From: Pollutimonas thiosulfatoxidans
Lineage (GTDB): Bacteria > Pseudomonadota > Gammaproteobacteria > Burkholderiales > Burkholderiaceae_B
Assembly (NCBI RefSeq): GCF_004022565.1
Contig: NZ_CP022987.1
Location: forward strand, 1,798,001 to 1,862,000
Direction of reading: 5' to 3'
DNA: 64,000 nt
Notes under the pieces: generated by a model
Told to the model about the DNA's origin: nothing
What the model saw: only the letters and a program-made list of their open reading frames with translations
Database searches by the model: none
Program-made: the position numbers and the translations under genes
Part shown: positions 25,142-33,099 of the stretch, in pieces
Layout: each line of letters opens with the position of its first letter
Numbering within the stretch: the stretch's first letter is position 1

Positions 25142-25408
25142 TCAGAACTTGGGTGGCGTATCCGATGGGGTGTAAGGTACAGTGCCGTCACCGTAGAAGC
25201 GCTGGCGCGTTGCTTGAGCCACCCGGTCACACAGTAGATCTCCCATATTGGTACGATCTGTTTTGCACTGCTCGCGTAGCTCTTTTAACGTCGTCGGGTC
25301 GGCAGCCAACTCCTCTACAGTCGCGACATCCGGTTTCTGTTCGGGTATTTCTGATTGGCCGCAACCGCTTAGTGTGGCTACCAGAAGAATAAGGGTGACT
25401 CGTTTCAT
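25142..25408 (-). CDS. eexN: EexN-family entry-exclusion lipoprotein
   Basis: An 88-aa lipoprotein. The signal peptide MKRVTLILLVATLSGC ends in the lipobox LSGC. The body carries the EexN pattern TVEELAADPTTLKELREQCK and a second Cys in LLCDR. EexN proteins block uptake of a second copy of the same element by an already carrying cell. It lies next to traG, as in other Tn4371-type elements, and is terminated by the hairpin at 25067-25097. Confidence 0.9.
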   Translation of the reverse strand: MKRVTLILLVATLSGCGQSEIPEQKPDVATVEELAADPTTLKELREQCKTDRTNMGDLLCDRVAQATRQRFYGDGTVPYTPSDTPPKF

Positions 25409-25440
25409 GGCTCTATCTGCTCCTTAGAGTCGACTTCAGA

Positions 25441-26358
25441 TTACATCGGCTTGAACTGACGGAGTATGTCAATAGCCTGCACGCGCTTGATAAAGCGGGA
25501 CAACTCATCAGAAACATCATCATCCCGACGCAGCAGGTACGTCATCAACATCGGCGGGCGGCCCGCTAGCGGCCGTGCCACTATACCTGGCTCCCGGCTT
25601 GCAGCAATATGTGGGGCGCTAGCTAGGCTAAGTGCAAAACCCGCCGACACCAATGCCATCATCAGGTCGTAAGATGCAACTCGCTCTGCGATTAGAGGCT
25701 CTACTTCGGCCTGCCGCAACACCCGGTCTATTTGACGGGAGAACCCTTCACATGCCAAAGGATCACACAGCACAAGTGGATACCGCAGGACTTCACTCAA
25801 AGGAATTCGCTTATAACTCAGCAACGGATGTCTCGCCGGCACGGCTACCATCAGCGGGTCGCTCCATACCGGTTCGGCAACTATGCCATCTCCAACCTCA
25901 TTGGATTGTGCAAGCCCCACATCGTACAAGTCTTCTTGCAGCCCTTTGAGCTGCTGCGACACAGGCACCTCGAATAGGCGGATTTCAACTTGAGGCTCCT
26001 CCTGGCGGCAGAGCGCTAACAAGGCCGGTAAGCGTAATGGAGTAATGCCATCGGATAACGCGAAGCGCAATTGACCGTAGAAGCCATTGGCCGCCGCTTT
26101 GACACTGTCTCTGGCTTGCTCTAAGGAGACGAAGACTCGTTGTGCATGCTCCAAGAACAGCAGCCCCGCCCGGGTCAGTCGAGTGCTTCGTGTAGTTCGA
26201 GCGAATAACACAACACCCAACTCATCTTCTAGTTCTTTGATAGCGCGCGACAGGGGTGACTGCTCGATGTGGAGCCGCTCCGCGGCGCGTGCAAAATGGA
26301 GCTCTTCAGCAACCGCTAGAAAGCAACGCAGATGACGCAGTTCCACCGCACTCTCCAT
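25441..26358 (-). CDS. LysR-family transcriptional regulator
   Basis: A 305-aa regulator. The helix-turn-helix covers about 20-62 (ELHFARAAERLHIEQSPLSR, AIKELEDELGVVLFARTTRS) and the periplasmic-binding-like effector domain about 92-295 (FYGQLRFALSDGITPLRLPA, VAVPARHPLL, SYDLMMALVSAGFALSLASA). It sits between eexN and the cargo, a spot where a LysR gene often occurs in Tn4371-type backbones. Its targets are unknown; no divergent partner is present. Confidence 0.92.
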   Translation of the reverse strand: MESAVELRHLRCFLAVAEELHFARAAERLHIEQSPLSRAIKELEDELGVVLFARTTRSTRLTRAGLLFLEHAQRVFVSLEQARDSVKAAANGFYGQLRFALSDGITPLRLPALLALCRQEEPQVEIRLFEVPVSQQLKGLQEDLYDVGLAQSNEVGDGIVAEPVWSDPLMVAVPARHPLLSYKRIPLSEVLRYPLVLCDPLACEGFSRQIDRVLRQAEVEPLIAERVASYDLMMALVSAGFALSLASAPHIAASREPGIVARPLAGRPPMLMTYLLRRDDDVSDELSRFIKRVQAIDILRQFKPM

Positions 26359-26443
26359 TAATTAGCTTGACCTGATCCCACGAGCACTTAGCAAATGCCG
26401 TAGCTCGTTAGAGGTGTTTTCCCCACCATCGATGACCGGTTTC

Positions 26444-28129
26444 TCAAATGCCTCCGTTACTTCCGCTGCTGGACTGCAGCGCATTCGAGTGCCACATGCT
26501 CGACAAGCGACGGCTATAACGACATCGGACAGCAATCACCAGAAATACCGCTACCAACATCAGCACGGGGCTATCGCCGAAGCGGGTATACGGGGTTAGG
26601 CCCGTCATACCTTGCACCGTGACCGGCAGCACGCCAGAGCGGTGTGGGGGCAATGCGGCCAGAACACGGCCATGCGGATCAATAGATGCCGTAATGCCGG
26701 TGTTGGTGGAAGTCACCATAGGTCGAGCAGTCTCAATGCTGCGCAACCGGCCGATTTGTAGATGCTGGCGAAGTGCCCACGTATCACCGAACCAGCCGAG
26801 ATTGCTTATGTTGACGATAACGCTCGCACCTTCGTCGCTGCCGGAGCTCGCGAGTAACGCCGGTAGAATTTCCGGCCCGAAAACGTCCTCATAGCAAATG
26901 TTGAAGGCCAGTTGCTGCTCGCCTACCGTGAACGGAGTCTGTCGGATAGGACCGCGGTCGAACTCGCCCATGGGTATGTCGAGCATCTGCACGAACCACT
27001 CAAAGCCCGGTGGTACATATTCGCCCCATGGTACCAAGTGGCGCTTATCATATCGCTGCGGCATCGTGCCTTCTATCAACTGCTGCACCGGCGTACTAGC
27101 GTCAAAACCAATTGCACTATTGGTATACCGAAACTCTCCGTTCGTTTGTGCGATTCGAAGAGGCGCCCCCATAGCAATCGTACTGTGCTGGCGCTCGGCA
27201 ACGTCGCGCCACGCTTTCCAGACATGGGCTTCGAGCTGGTCCTGGAATACTGGTAGTACGGTCTCAGGCAGCACGATTAGATCGGGAACTGGTTCGTCAG
27301 GAAGAGGCGGTTTCGTCGCAAGCTGCAAGTGCCTGGCAATGCCCAGTTCAAGCAATGCCGGATCAAACTTCTGAGACTGCTTAATATTTCCTTGAACTAG
27401 CCGAATATTCAATGGCTTACCTTCGGCCGAAGCCCATTCGACATGAGTCAAAAGCTCGCCCACGCCGACGACGACTACCAGCGCAGACAGCGTGAAAATG
27501 GCAGGCCGGCGCAAAGAAGTAGGAGACGAACAAAGAGCGGCCAGTGCAGCCGCTACGAACGCAGCTGACAGCGCGGTACCATGCACGCCCAGGACTGTCG
27601 CCCATCCTGCCAGCGGGCTATCAACATGAGCGTAGCCGATATTCAGCCATGGGAACCCGGAAAAGGCCACAGCGCGCAGCCACTCCATACTTGCCCATGC
27701 TCCCGACCAAGCCAAAGCACCCATTAGGGGCGCTGTGCGTAAAGACGGTGGCCGCAGCCAAGAAAAAATTGCACATGCTATACCGGTAAATAAAGCCAGA
27801 AAGGCCGATAACGCAATTACACCAGCAGCAGCCAGCGTAGCGGAAAGACCTCCATAGTGATTCATGCTAATAAAGAGCCAGTACAAACCGACTCCGAAGC
27901 TCACCGCGCCGAACCACCAACCTCGTATGGCAGCTTGTTTAAGCGACTTGGCATCGCCAACGACACGCACAAGCACCGCCAAAGATGCGATCTGTACAAT
28001 CGCCAACGACCAGGAAGGCAGCGGGCCTATCGCGAATGTCATTGCGTGTACGCCACCAGACAGGGTCAACACCGTAGCGGAACGCAAATACCCGACCGGG
28101 AAAGAGGCTGACTTTATGCTTGGGAACAC
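26444..28129 (-). CDS. lnt: Apolipoprotein N-acyltransferase, cargo copy
   Basis: About 560 aa. Lnt adds the third acyl chain to lipoproteins in the inner membrane. Several N-terminal helices precede the nitrilase-like domain (about 255-500), with the catalytic Glu in LIVLPETVLP, Lys in YDKRHLVPWGEYVPPG and Cys in FNICYEDVFGPE. The 5' end is uncertain: an in-frame extension to 28357 would overlap the DsrE gene and does not resemble Lnt. GTG 28129, TTG 28147 and TTG 28087 are possible starts, none with a good ribosome site. A second lnt is unusual on a mobile element and may serve the island's lipoproteins, such as the TlpA at 31718. Confidence 0.88.
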   Translation of the reverse strand: MFPSIKSASFPVGYLRSATVLTLSGGVHAMTFAIGPLPSWSLAIVQIASLAVLVRVVGDAKSLKQAAIRGWWFGAVSFGVGLYWLFISMNHYGGLSATLAAAGVIALSAFLALFTGIACAIFSWLRPPSLRTAPLMGALAWSGAWASMEWLRAVAFSGFPWLNIGYAHVDSPLAGWATVLGVHGTALSAAFVAAALAALCSSPTSLRRPAIFTLSALVVVVGVGELLTHVEWASAEGKPLNIRLVQGNIKQSQKFDPALLELGIARHLQLATKPPLPDEPVPDLIVLPETVLPVFQDQLEAHVWKAWRDVAERQHSTIAMGAPLRIAQTNGEFRYTNSAIGFDASTPVQQLIEGTMPQRYDKRHLVPWGEYVPPGFEWFVQMLDIPMGEFDRGPIRQTPFTVGEQQLAFNICYEDVFGPEILPALLASSGSDEGASVIVNISNLGWFGDTWALRQHLQIGRLRSIETARPMVTSTNTGITASIDPHGRVLAALPPHRSGVLPVTVQGMTGLTPYTRFGDSPVLMLVAVFLVIAVRCRYSRRLSSMWHSNALQSSSGSNGGI

Positions 28130-28151
28130 GCTATGCCAGATGGACAAGCTA

Positions 28152-28478
28152 TTACGACCGAATGTATGCCCAACCGCTTTGTTGTAGGCGAACAAGCTCA
28201 AGGACTGCGGCTCTATCCAGTAAGCGAAGCGGCTGTCGATTCTCCCTATTGATTCGAGCAAGAGTATTCGGACACACCCATGTGAACTCATCCGCATCTG
28301 GATGCGCCTCATCCAAGGCTTCGGCAACCGCCTCAGCATTAATGACGATACACACATCTGCTCCAGGATCCTCCCGTCTCAAGTTCATCGCGTTGCTGCG
28401 CGCCCGCTGAAGCGCCTCAGACGTCGGTGCGTGAAACACAACTTTCAGTTCATTATCTTGCTGCATACTGTTCATCAT
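28152..28478 (-). CDS. DsrE-family protein
   Basis: A 108-aa DsrE/DsrF-like protein: NELKVVFHAPTSEALQRARS, MNLRREDPGADVCIVINAEA, ending in the typical LQQSGWAYIRS. One cysteine sits in VCIVIN and another in WVCPNTLAR. DsrE-type proteins bind or transfer sulfane sulfur. It lies 22 bp upstream of the Lnt-like gene. Starts at 28478 or 28466 are both possible. The neighbourhood of sulfur and thiol genes supports a sulfur-relay role, not proven. Confidence 0.8.
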   Translation of the reverse strand: MMNSMQQDNELKVVFHAPTSEALQRARSNAMNLRREDPGADVCIVINAEAVAEALDEAHPDADEFTWVCPNTLARINRENRQPLRLLDRAAVLELVRLQQSGWAYIRS

Positions 28479-28613
28479 AATTAGGACATTAAATCGAGCA
28501 GTGGCGGCTCGAGGGCCACGCTATATATGGATTGCAAAAACTAATCCTAGAATAAAGCTAGAAATCGAACGGGCATGGACAGTCATAAGCGGCTCCTATG
28601 AATGTGGGTCACT

Positions 28614-29981
28614 TTAAGTACCGATTTGCTGGGACGCCGATTTCAAAGCGCTCTGCAACATCTCCTCGATGGAGGGATGGTAGTACGGCATGGTCAGTAG
28701 CTCATTGACGGTTTGCTTCGCCTGAATCGCCCATGCGAGCAGGTGCGCTATATGTTCACCTCGAGTCAGCAGCATGCTGGCGCCAAGCAAAATGCCCGTA
28801 TCCGGCTCGGCATAAACTCGCAGCAGGTTATCTTGTGCACCCAGTATCTTGGAGCGACCATTGCCACTGCCTTCGGCCAACCCTATGATCGCGCCCTGCT
28901 GCATCGCGGCATCGTAGGACACCCCTACAGTGCAAACATCCGGGTCCGTAAACAAGATCGACATCGGCACTCGGCGTGAAGTACTTGGCCGCTGCTCATC
29001 GCGCAAGTAGGACAATGCGGCCTGCGCCGCCATTAGTCCTTCATCCGCTGCCTCGTGCATCAAAGCTCGGTCGGGTTGCACGTCGCCGGCAAAGAAAATC
29101 GGCACATCTGAGGCCTGCATGGTAACGGGGTCAATAGATGGCCTACCTTGATCATCCAGCGAAATTCCCGCAACCGACAGATTCAGTGCAGCAGTATTGG
29201 GAGCCCGTCCTGTGACGACCAGAAGGCGGTCCACAACGGCACTATGCTCACTCGTACGCATGAGTACCCCTTCGCCCGCCAGGTGGATTTCCACCGAGTC
29301 TCCCAGCCACATCGGCAGCTCGCTTATGAATGCTGAAATGGCCCGCTCCTGAACCATGGGATCTTGAATACCACCGATAGTATGGCGCTGATCGGCTCCT
29401 ATTACTTCTACGTCTAGACGAGCGAGCGCCAAACCCAGCTCAAGGCCAACCGCTCCCATGCCAAGAATTCCCAATCGTTTCGGCAGAGACTCCTGGTCGA
29501 AAAGGGTATCGGTTGTCAGGATTCTAGTCGCAACACTTTCAAGTGCTTTGGGCACAACAGGGCTAGAACCGGTAGCGACAATAAAGGCATCGGCTTCGAG
29601 ACACTCCGATCCTATCTGCAAGACGCCAGGTTCAATGAAGCTTGCTTCGGCCAGAATCAGACTATCTTTTGCCGCATTGCGCGTACGCTCCGCTGCCCCG
29701 TTGGCCAACATGTCCCGTGTCTCGCGAGCATGCTTCCACAAAGCTTGTCGTCCTCGCGGGAAGAGCACAGCGCCATCTGGCAATTGCTTTACGGTCTTCC
29801 AGCGCATACCCGCATGCAACGCAGCTTTCGACGGCATACATCCGACGCGGGCACACGTCGTGCCCAGTGGCCCTCGATCAATGAGAGCCACTTGCTTGCC
29901 TGCAGCTTTTATCGCATGGAATGCTGTGATTCCCGCAGTGCCTGCGCCAATAATGGCGACATCGATTTTCCGGTTGGGCAT
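28614..29981 (-). CDS. FAD-dependent dihydrolipoyl-dehydrogenase-like oxidoreductase
   Basis: A 455-aa pyridine-nucleotide disulfide oxidoreductase. The FAD loop is AIIGAGTAGITAFHAI (about 9-24), the redox-active pair is C43-x4-C48 (TTCARVGCMPSK), the NAD loop is RLGILGMGAVGLELGLALAR and the C-terminal dimer base is YYHPSIEEM (His-Pro...Glu). No lipoyl-dependent complex genes are near, so the substrate may be another disulfide, polysulfide or lipoyl-like carrier. The start is ATG 29981 with GGGAG upstream. A much longer in-frame opening through the TSUP gene is rejected. Confidence 0.9.
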   Translation of the reverse strand: MPNRKIDVAIIGAGTAGITAFHAIKAAGKQVALIDRGPLGTTCARVGCMPSKAALHAGMRWKTVKQLPDGAVLFPRGRQALWKHARETRDMLANGAAERTRNAAKDSLILAEASFIEPGVLQIGSECLEADAFIVATGSSPVVPKALESVATRILTTDTLFDQESLPKRLGILGMGAVGLELGLALARLDVEVIGADQRHTIGGIQDPMVQERAISAFISELPMWLGDSVEIHLAGEGVLMRTSEHSAVVDRLLVVTGRAPNTAALNLSVAGISLDDQGRPSIDPVTMQASDVPIFFAGDVQPDRALMHEAADEGLMAAQAALSYLRDEQRPSTSRRVPMSILFTDPDVCTVGVSYDAAMQQGAIIGLAEGSGNGRSKILGAQDNLLRVYAEPDTGILLGASMLLTRGEHIAHLLAWAIQAKQTVNELLTMPYYHPSIEEMLQSALKSASQQIGT

Positions 29982-30055
29982 TGAACTCCCTTTATCCATA
30001 ATTAAAGAAATGGGCGTTGAAGCATGTTCGCAACAGCGCGCCTGTCTAAGAACCG

Positions 30056-30859
30056 TTAGCCGATATTGCGCGTGAGCATCATGGCCGCCACCACAACGCA
30101 GGCGATGGCAAAAATTCGCTGTAATACCATTGAGGAAATCTTCGGCACCAGCAAGCGAGCGCCCGCCATGCCTGCGAGTGCGGCGGCCGAGAATGCCCAA
30201 GTTGCAGCAGTAAGTGAAAGACCTTGTTCTGACGCAATGAAGACGGTGACTACAGATAGCAGTGCAATCACCAACAGAGATGTTGCGACGATGCTGTGCA
30301 TGCGAAGTTCGCTGAAGTACCCCAGCGCGGGGACGATGATGAATCCACCGCCGATGCCCAACATGCCGGTAAAAAGGCCCGAGACCACTCCGATACCGCC
30401 CAGCGTTGTGACGGTGCGTGGGTTCCAGATGAAGCGTCCGGTCTCCTTGGATACTTTGCAAATCCCAGATTGCATCAGGGGCAACTCGCCATCGTTTTGA
30501 ACACCGCGTGAAGACATGAACATGCGGTAGGCGACCACAAGCATGACGGCGACAAAGATCAAGTTCAGCCACCGGGAAGGAAGCCAGTGAGCCAGCCTGA
30601 TGCCGAGTGGCGCAGTAATGGTACCCGCTGTCGCCAAGACAATCGCGGCTTTGTACCGAACAAGGCCTTGGCGCAGCCCTTGCAATGCACCAAGCATCGC
30701 TGCGGAACCAACGGCCATGAGTGCCATAGGAGCAGCCGCACGCATATCCATACCCAGGCCAAACACCAGTGCCGGTACGGCAAAGATACCGCCTCCAGCC
30801 CCAGTGAGTCCTAAGACAGCGCCGATTACAAGCCCAAGCAGCCCGCCACTAAGCATCAT
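30056..30859 (-). CDS. TSUP family permease (TauE/SafE)
   Basis: A 267-aa membrane protein with about eight helices in two repeats. The family sequences are GAVLGLTGAGGGIFAVPALV (about 13-32) and its second copy GLFTGMLGIGGGFIIVPALG (about 160-180). TSUP permeases move sulfite, thiosulfate, organosulfonates or similar anions. Given the TsdA-like enzyme and DsrE in the island, sulfite or a sulfur anion is the likely cargo. It lies 74 bp upstream of the flavoprotein gene. Confidence 0.9.
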   Translation of the reverse strand: MMLSGGLLGLVIGAVLGLTGAGGGIFAVPALVFGLGMDMRAAAPMALMAVGSAAMLGALQGLRQGLVRYKAAIVLATAGTITAPLGIRLAHWLPSRWLNLIFVAVMLVVAYRMFMSSRGVQNDGELPLMQSGICKVSKETGRFIWNPRTVTTLGGIGVVSGLFTGMLGIGGGFIIVPALGYFSELRMHSIVATSLLVIALLSVVTVFIASEQGLSLTAATWAFSAAALAGMAGARLLVPKISSMVLQRIFAIACVVVAAMMLTRNIG

Positions 30860-30908
30860 GCCCCCTGCCTTGACACATAATTCCGTACGTCTGTACTCAG
30901 ATGATCCA

Positions 30909-31682
30909 TCAGCGCGGACCCAACACTTCGGTCAACGCGCCCTGTTGCGGCATGCCGTTGTACTTCTGGATCAACCCTTTATCGTCCTGAACGATGATGC
31001 CAGGGGTTCCTCGAAATCCCATCGAAAGCATGAGCATCTGATTATCTTCGAGCGTCCGCTGTACATCGTCCGGTACGCTCTTGGCGGGCGTAATACCGCC
31101 CTGGTCGAACTTGACTTCATTCTCTCGCAACGCGGCTGAAGGATCGGCTGCGCCAAGAATCGCCGCCGCTTTGGCCGGGCTGTCCTCTTTGATGACGCCG
31201 ACTAACAGGTGGCGCAACTGGACCTTTCCGGCATCAACCCACGGACGCGCGGCCTCCCAGAACAAATGGCAATAGGGACAATTTGCATCGGTGAAGGCAT
31301 AGACGATACGCGGCGCGTCTGCCTTGCCATCCAGCACCCACGTGGCCGACTCCAGCTGCGCCCACGCCTGGTCGCTGATTGGCTTGGCAACCAGGCTCTG
31401 CAGTGTCGCTTGGTCAATCGGTTCGCCCTTGGCATTCAGGCGCGTGCCCGCAACGGCATTACCATCGGCCAGGACGTAGACCGCGACGGGGCTGTCGCCG
31501 AGAACACCGGCGAAGGCGCGCACGCCTTTACCGGCCTCGAACTCCTGCTTGAAGATGACACCTTGGTCTTCCAACGCGTCGATAACTGGCGGTTTATCCG
31601 TGACTTGGGCCAGGCCTCCGCTGGGCATCAGAATGAGAGGCGCCGCAGTCATGAAAGCGAAAAGCACCCGCGGTGCAAACAT
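30909..31682 (-). CDS. dsbG: DsbG/DsbC-type periplasmic disulfide isomerase
   Basis: A 257-aa exported thioredoxin-fold protein. The signal peptide ends near GLA-Q (about 25), a dimerisation domain covers about 30-95, and the catalytic CPYC lies in TDANCPYCHLFW (about 133-136). The cis-Pro loop is GTPG near 228. It would correct wrong disulfides or protect single thiols of periplasmic proteins, reduced by the neighbouring DsbD. It stands 35 bp downstream of the TlpA gene on the same strand. Confidence 0.9.
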   Translation of the reverse strand: MFAPRVLFAFMTAAPLILMPSGGLAQVTDKPPVIDALEDQGVIFKQEFEAGKGVRAFAGVLGDSPVAVYVLADGNAVAGTRLNAKGEPIDQATLQSLVAKPISDQAWAQLESATWVLDGKADAPRIVYAFTDANCPYCHLFWEAARPWVDAGKVQLRHLLVGVIKEDSPAKAAAILGAADPSAALRENEVKFDQGGITPAKSVPDDVQRTLEDNQMLMLSMGFRGTPGIIVQDDKGLIQKYNGMPQQGALTEVLGPR

Positions 31683-31717
31683 AGTCGTTCCTTATCCGTA
31701 CTGGGTTAAATGAATGG

Positions 31718-32269
31718 TCAAAAATGGCGTGATATCTTGTCTTTGAGATCACTCATCGTGATCTCGCCTAAATGCAAGTCCACCATGCGTCCTTGTGCAT
31801 CGAAAAGGAAGGTAGTGGGCAAGCCACCCGTCCGCATTTCCTGCATCGCCTTGGACGATGGATCGAGCAGAACATCCTTCAAATTCAGACCTTCGCTACG
31901 AAGAAACGCTTTAGCCTGTTGCGCGCTTTCCCCCTGATTGATCAAGACGAAGGCTACATCGGGAAATGCCGCCTGGGCCTGCTCGAGCACCGGCATCTCG
32001 CGCCGGCATGGTGGGCACCAGGTCGCCCAAAGATTGAGCACGACCGGCACTCCCACATACGAACTCAAGTGGGCGGGACGCTCCTCCAGCGTCATTAACT
32101 GCAAGTCCGGCAAAGACAGCGCGGCCTGCTGCGCCAGCTTGTCAGCTTCCAATCCCAGTGCTGTTGAGGAGTTTTCTGCGTTGTCTGCCTGATTGCAGCC
32201 CGCCATCAGCATGAGGGTGACGACAACAAGAATGAGCAGGCGTAAAGCCGGTGTAAGCTTGGTTATCAT
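31718..32269 (-). CDS. TlpA-like thioredoxin lipoprotein
   Basis: A 183-aa periplasmic lipoprotein. The signal ends in the lipobox LMAGC. The thioredoxin domain has WCPPC in VLNLWATWCPPCRREMPVLE and the cis-Pro TGGLPTTFLF. TlpA/ResA-type proteins reduce cysteines of apocytochrome c or of CuA and Sco proteins. Its last ~115 residues closely resemble those of the next gene (32266-33099), so the two are tandem duplicates. It overlaps that gene by 4 bp. Confidence 0.93.
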   Translation of the reverse strand: MITKLTPALRLLILVVVTLMLMAGCNQADNAENSSTALGLEADKLAQQAALSLPDLQLMTLEERPAHLSSYVGVPVVLNLWATWCPPCRREMPVLEQAQAAFPDVAFVLINQGESAQQAKAFLRSEGLNLKDVLLDPSSKAMQEMRTGGLPTTFLFDAQGRMVDLHLGEITMSDLKDKISRHF

Positions 32270-33099
32270 TTTTCGGCTCCCGAGCCGGAGGATAGGTCAA
32301 AACGACGCAGCATCTTGTCCTTGAGGCTGGGCATGGTGATCTCGCCCAAATGCATGTCCACCTGACGGCCTTGCGCATCGAAAAACAAGGTGGTGGGCAA
32401 GCCACGCGAGTTCATTGTGCGCATGGCCTCGGAAGCGGGGTCAAGTAAAACATCCGTCAAGCTCAAACCCTCACTTTCAAGAAAAGCCTGCGCCTGCTGC
32501 GCGCTTTCCCCTTGGTTGACCAACACGAAGGCCACATCCGGAAAATCGGTCTGAGCCTGTTCAAACACCGGCATCTCGCGTCGGCATGGCGGACACCAGC
32601 TCGCCCAAAGATTGAGCACGATGGGGCGCCCCGCATACTCGCTCAGCGAAACGGGATGTTCGTCCAGCGTCGCCAGTTGCAGGTCCGGCAAAGGCGGCGC
32701 GGCGCGCAGCAATAAAGCGAGCACCCCGCCCGCGAGGGCCCATGCGGCGACGCCGACCATGACGCCCGCCATCACGGGGACGCGCAAGATCTGAGCGGAC
32801 CGGGTTCGCCGCCAGATGTAAGCAACGACCACCAGCACGCCAACCCACCAGACAAATCCACCATCGCCGATGGCGATCATGGATCTGGGTGTGGCCGAGT
32901 ACTCCTCCCACCACTGCGCAATGTATGCCAAGCGTGCCGTCAAGAGCCCCCAAAACACGGCGTCAAGAATCATTGATCCGGCGGCTTTGTAAGACACATC
33001 AGGCGTCCTCCGACCGACAATTCGTGCTGTCAGCCAAGCCAGCAGTACGGCGGCAATAACCGTGACGACCTGTATAGGAAATGGACCAATGCCGCTCAT
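32266..33099 (-). CDS. Lgt-like membrane domain fused to a TlpA thioredoxin
   Basis: A 277-aa protein. About residues 1-140 hold four hydrophobic segments opening GIGPFPIQVVTVIAAVLLAW, which resemble the N-terminal part of prolipoprotein diacylglyceryl transferase. Catalytic Lgt residues are not evident, so it is probably a membrane anchor. Residues 145-270 form a TlpA thioredoxin domain (ASWCPPCRREMPVFEQAQ; cis-Pro SRGLPTTLFF). It overlaps dsbD and the following TlpA gene by 4 bp each. It likely receives electrons from DsbD and passes them to cytochrome or oxidase assembly. Confidence 0.88.
   Translation of the reverse strand: MSGIGPFPIQVVTVIAAVLLAWLTARIVGRRTPDVSYKAAGSMILDAVFWGLLTARLAYIAQWWEEYSATPRSMIAIGDGGFVWWVGVLVVVAYIWRRTRSAQILRVPVMAGVMVGVAAWALAGGVLALLLRAAPPLPDLQLATLDEHPVSLSEYAGRPIVLNLWASWCPPCRREMPVFEQAQTDFPDVAFVLVNQGESAQQAQAFLESEGLSLTDVLLDPASEAMRTMNSRGLPTTLFFDAQGRQVDMHLGEITMPSLKDKMLRRFDLSSGSGAEK

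Noticed and set aside
24974..25237. Plus-strand coding frame across the eexN terminator
   Set aside because: It is antisense to eexN, Lys-rich and crosses a clear terminator hairpin.
28152..28357. N-terminal extension of Lnt
   Set aside because: It overlaps the DsrE gene and shows no Lnt features.
29982..30572. A ~197-residue N-terminal extension of the dihydrolipoyl-dehydrogenase-like protein
   Set aside because: It runs through the TSUP gene in another frame; FAD-binding proteins start close to the GAGTAG motif and a good ribosome site precedes 29981.
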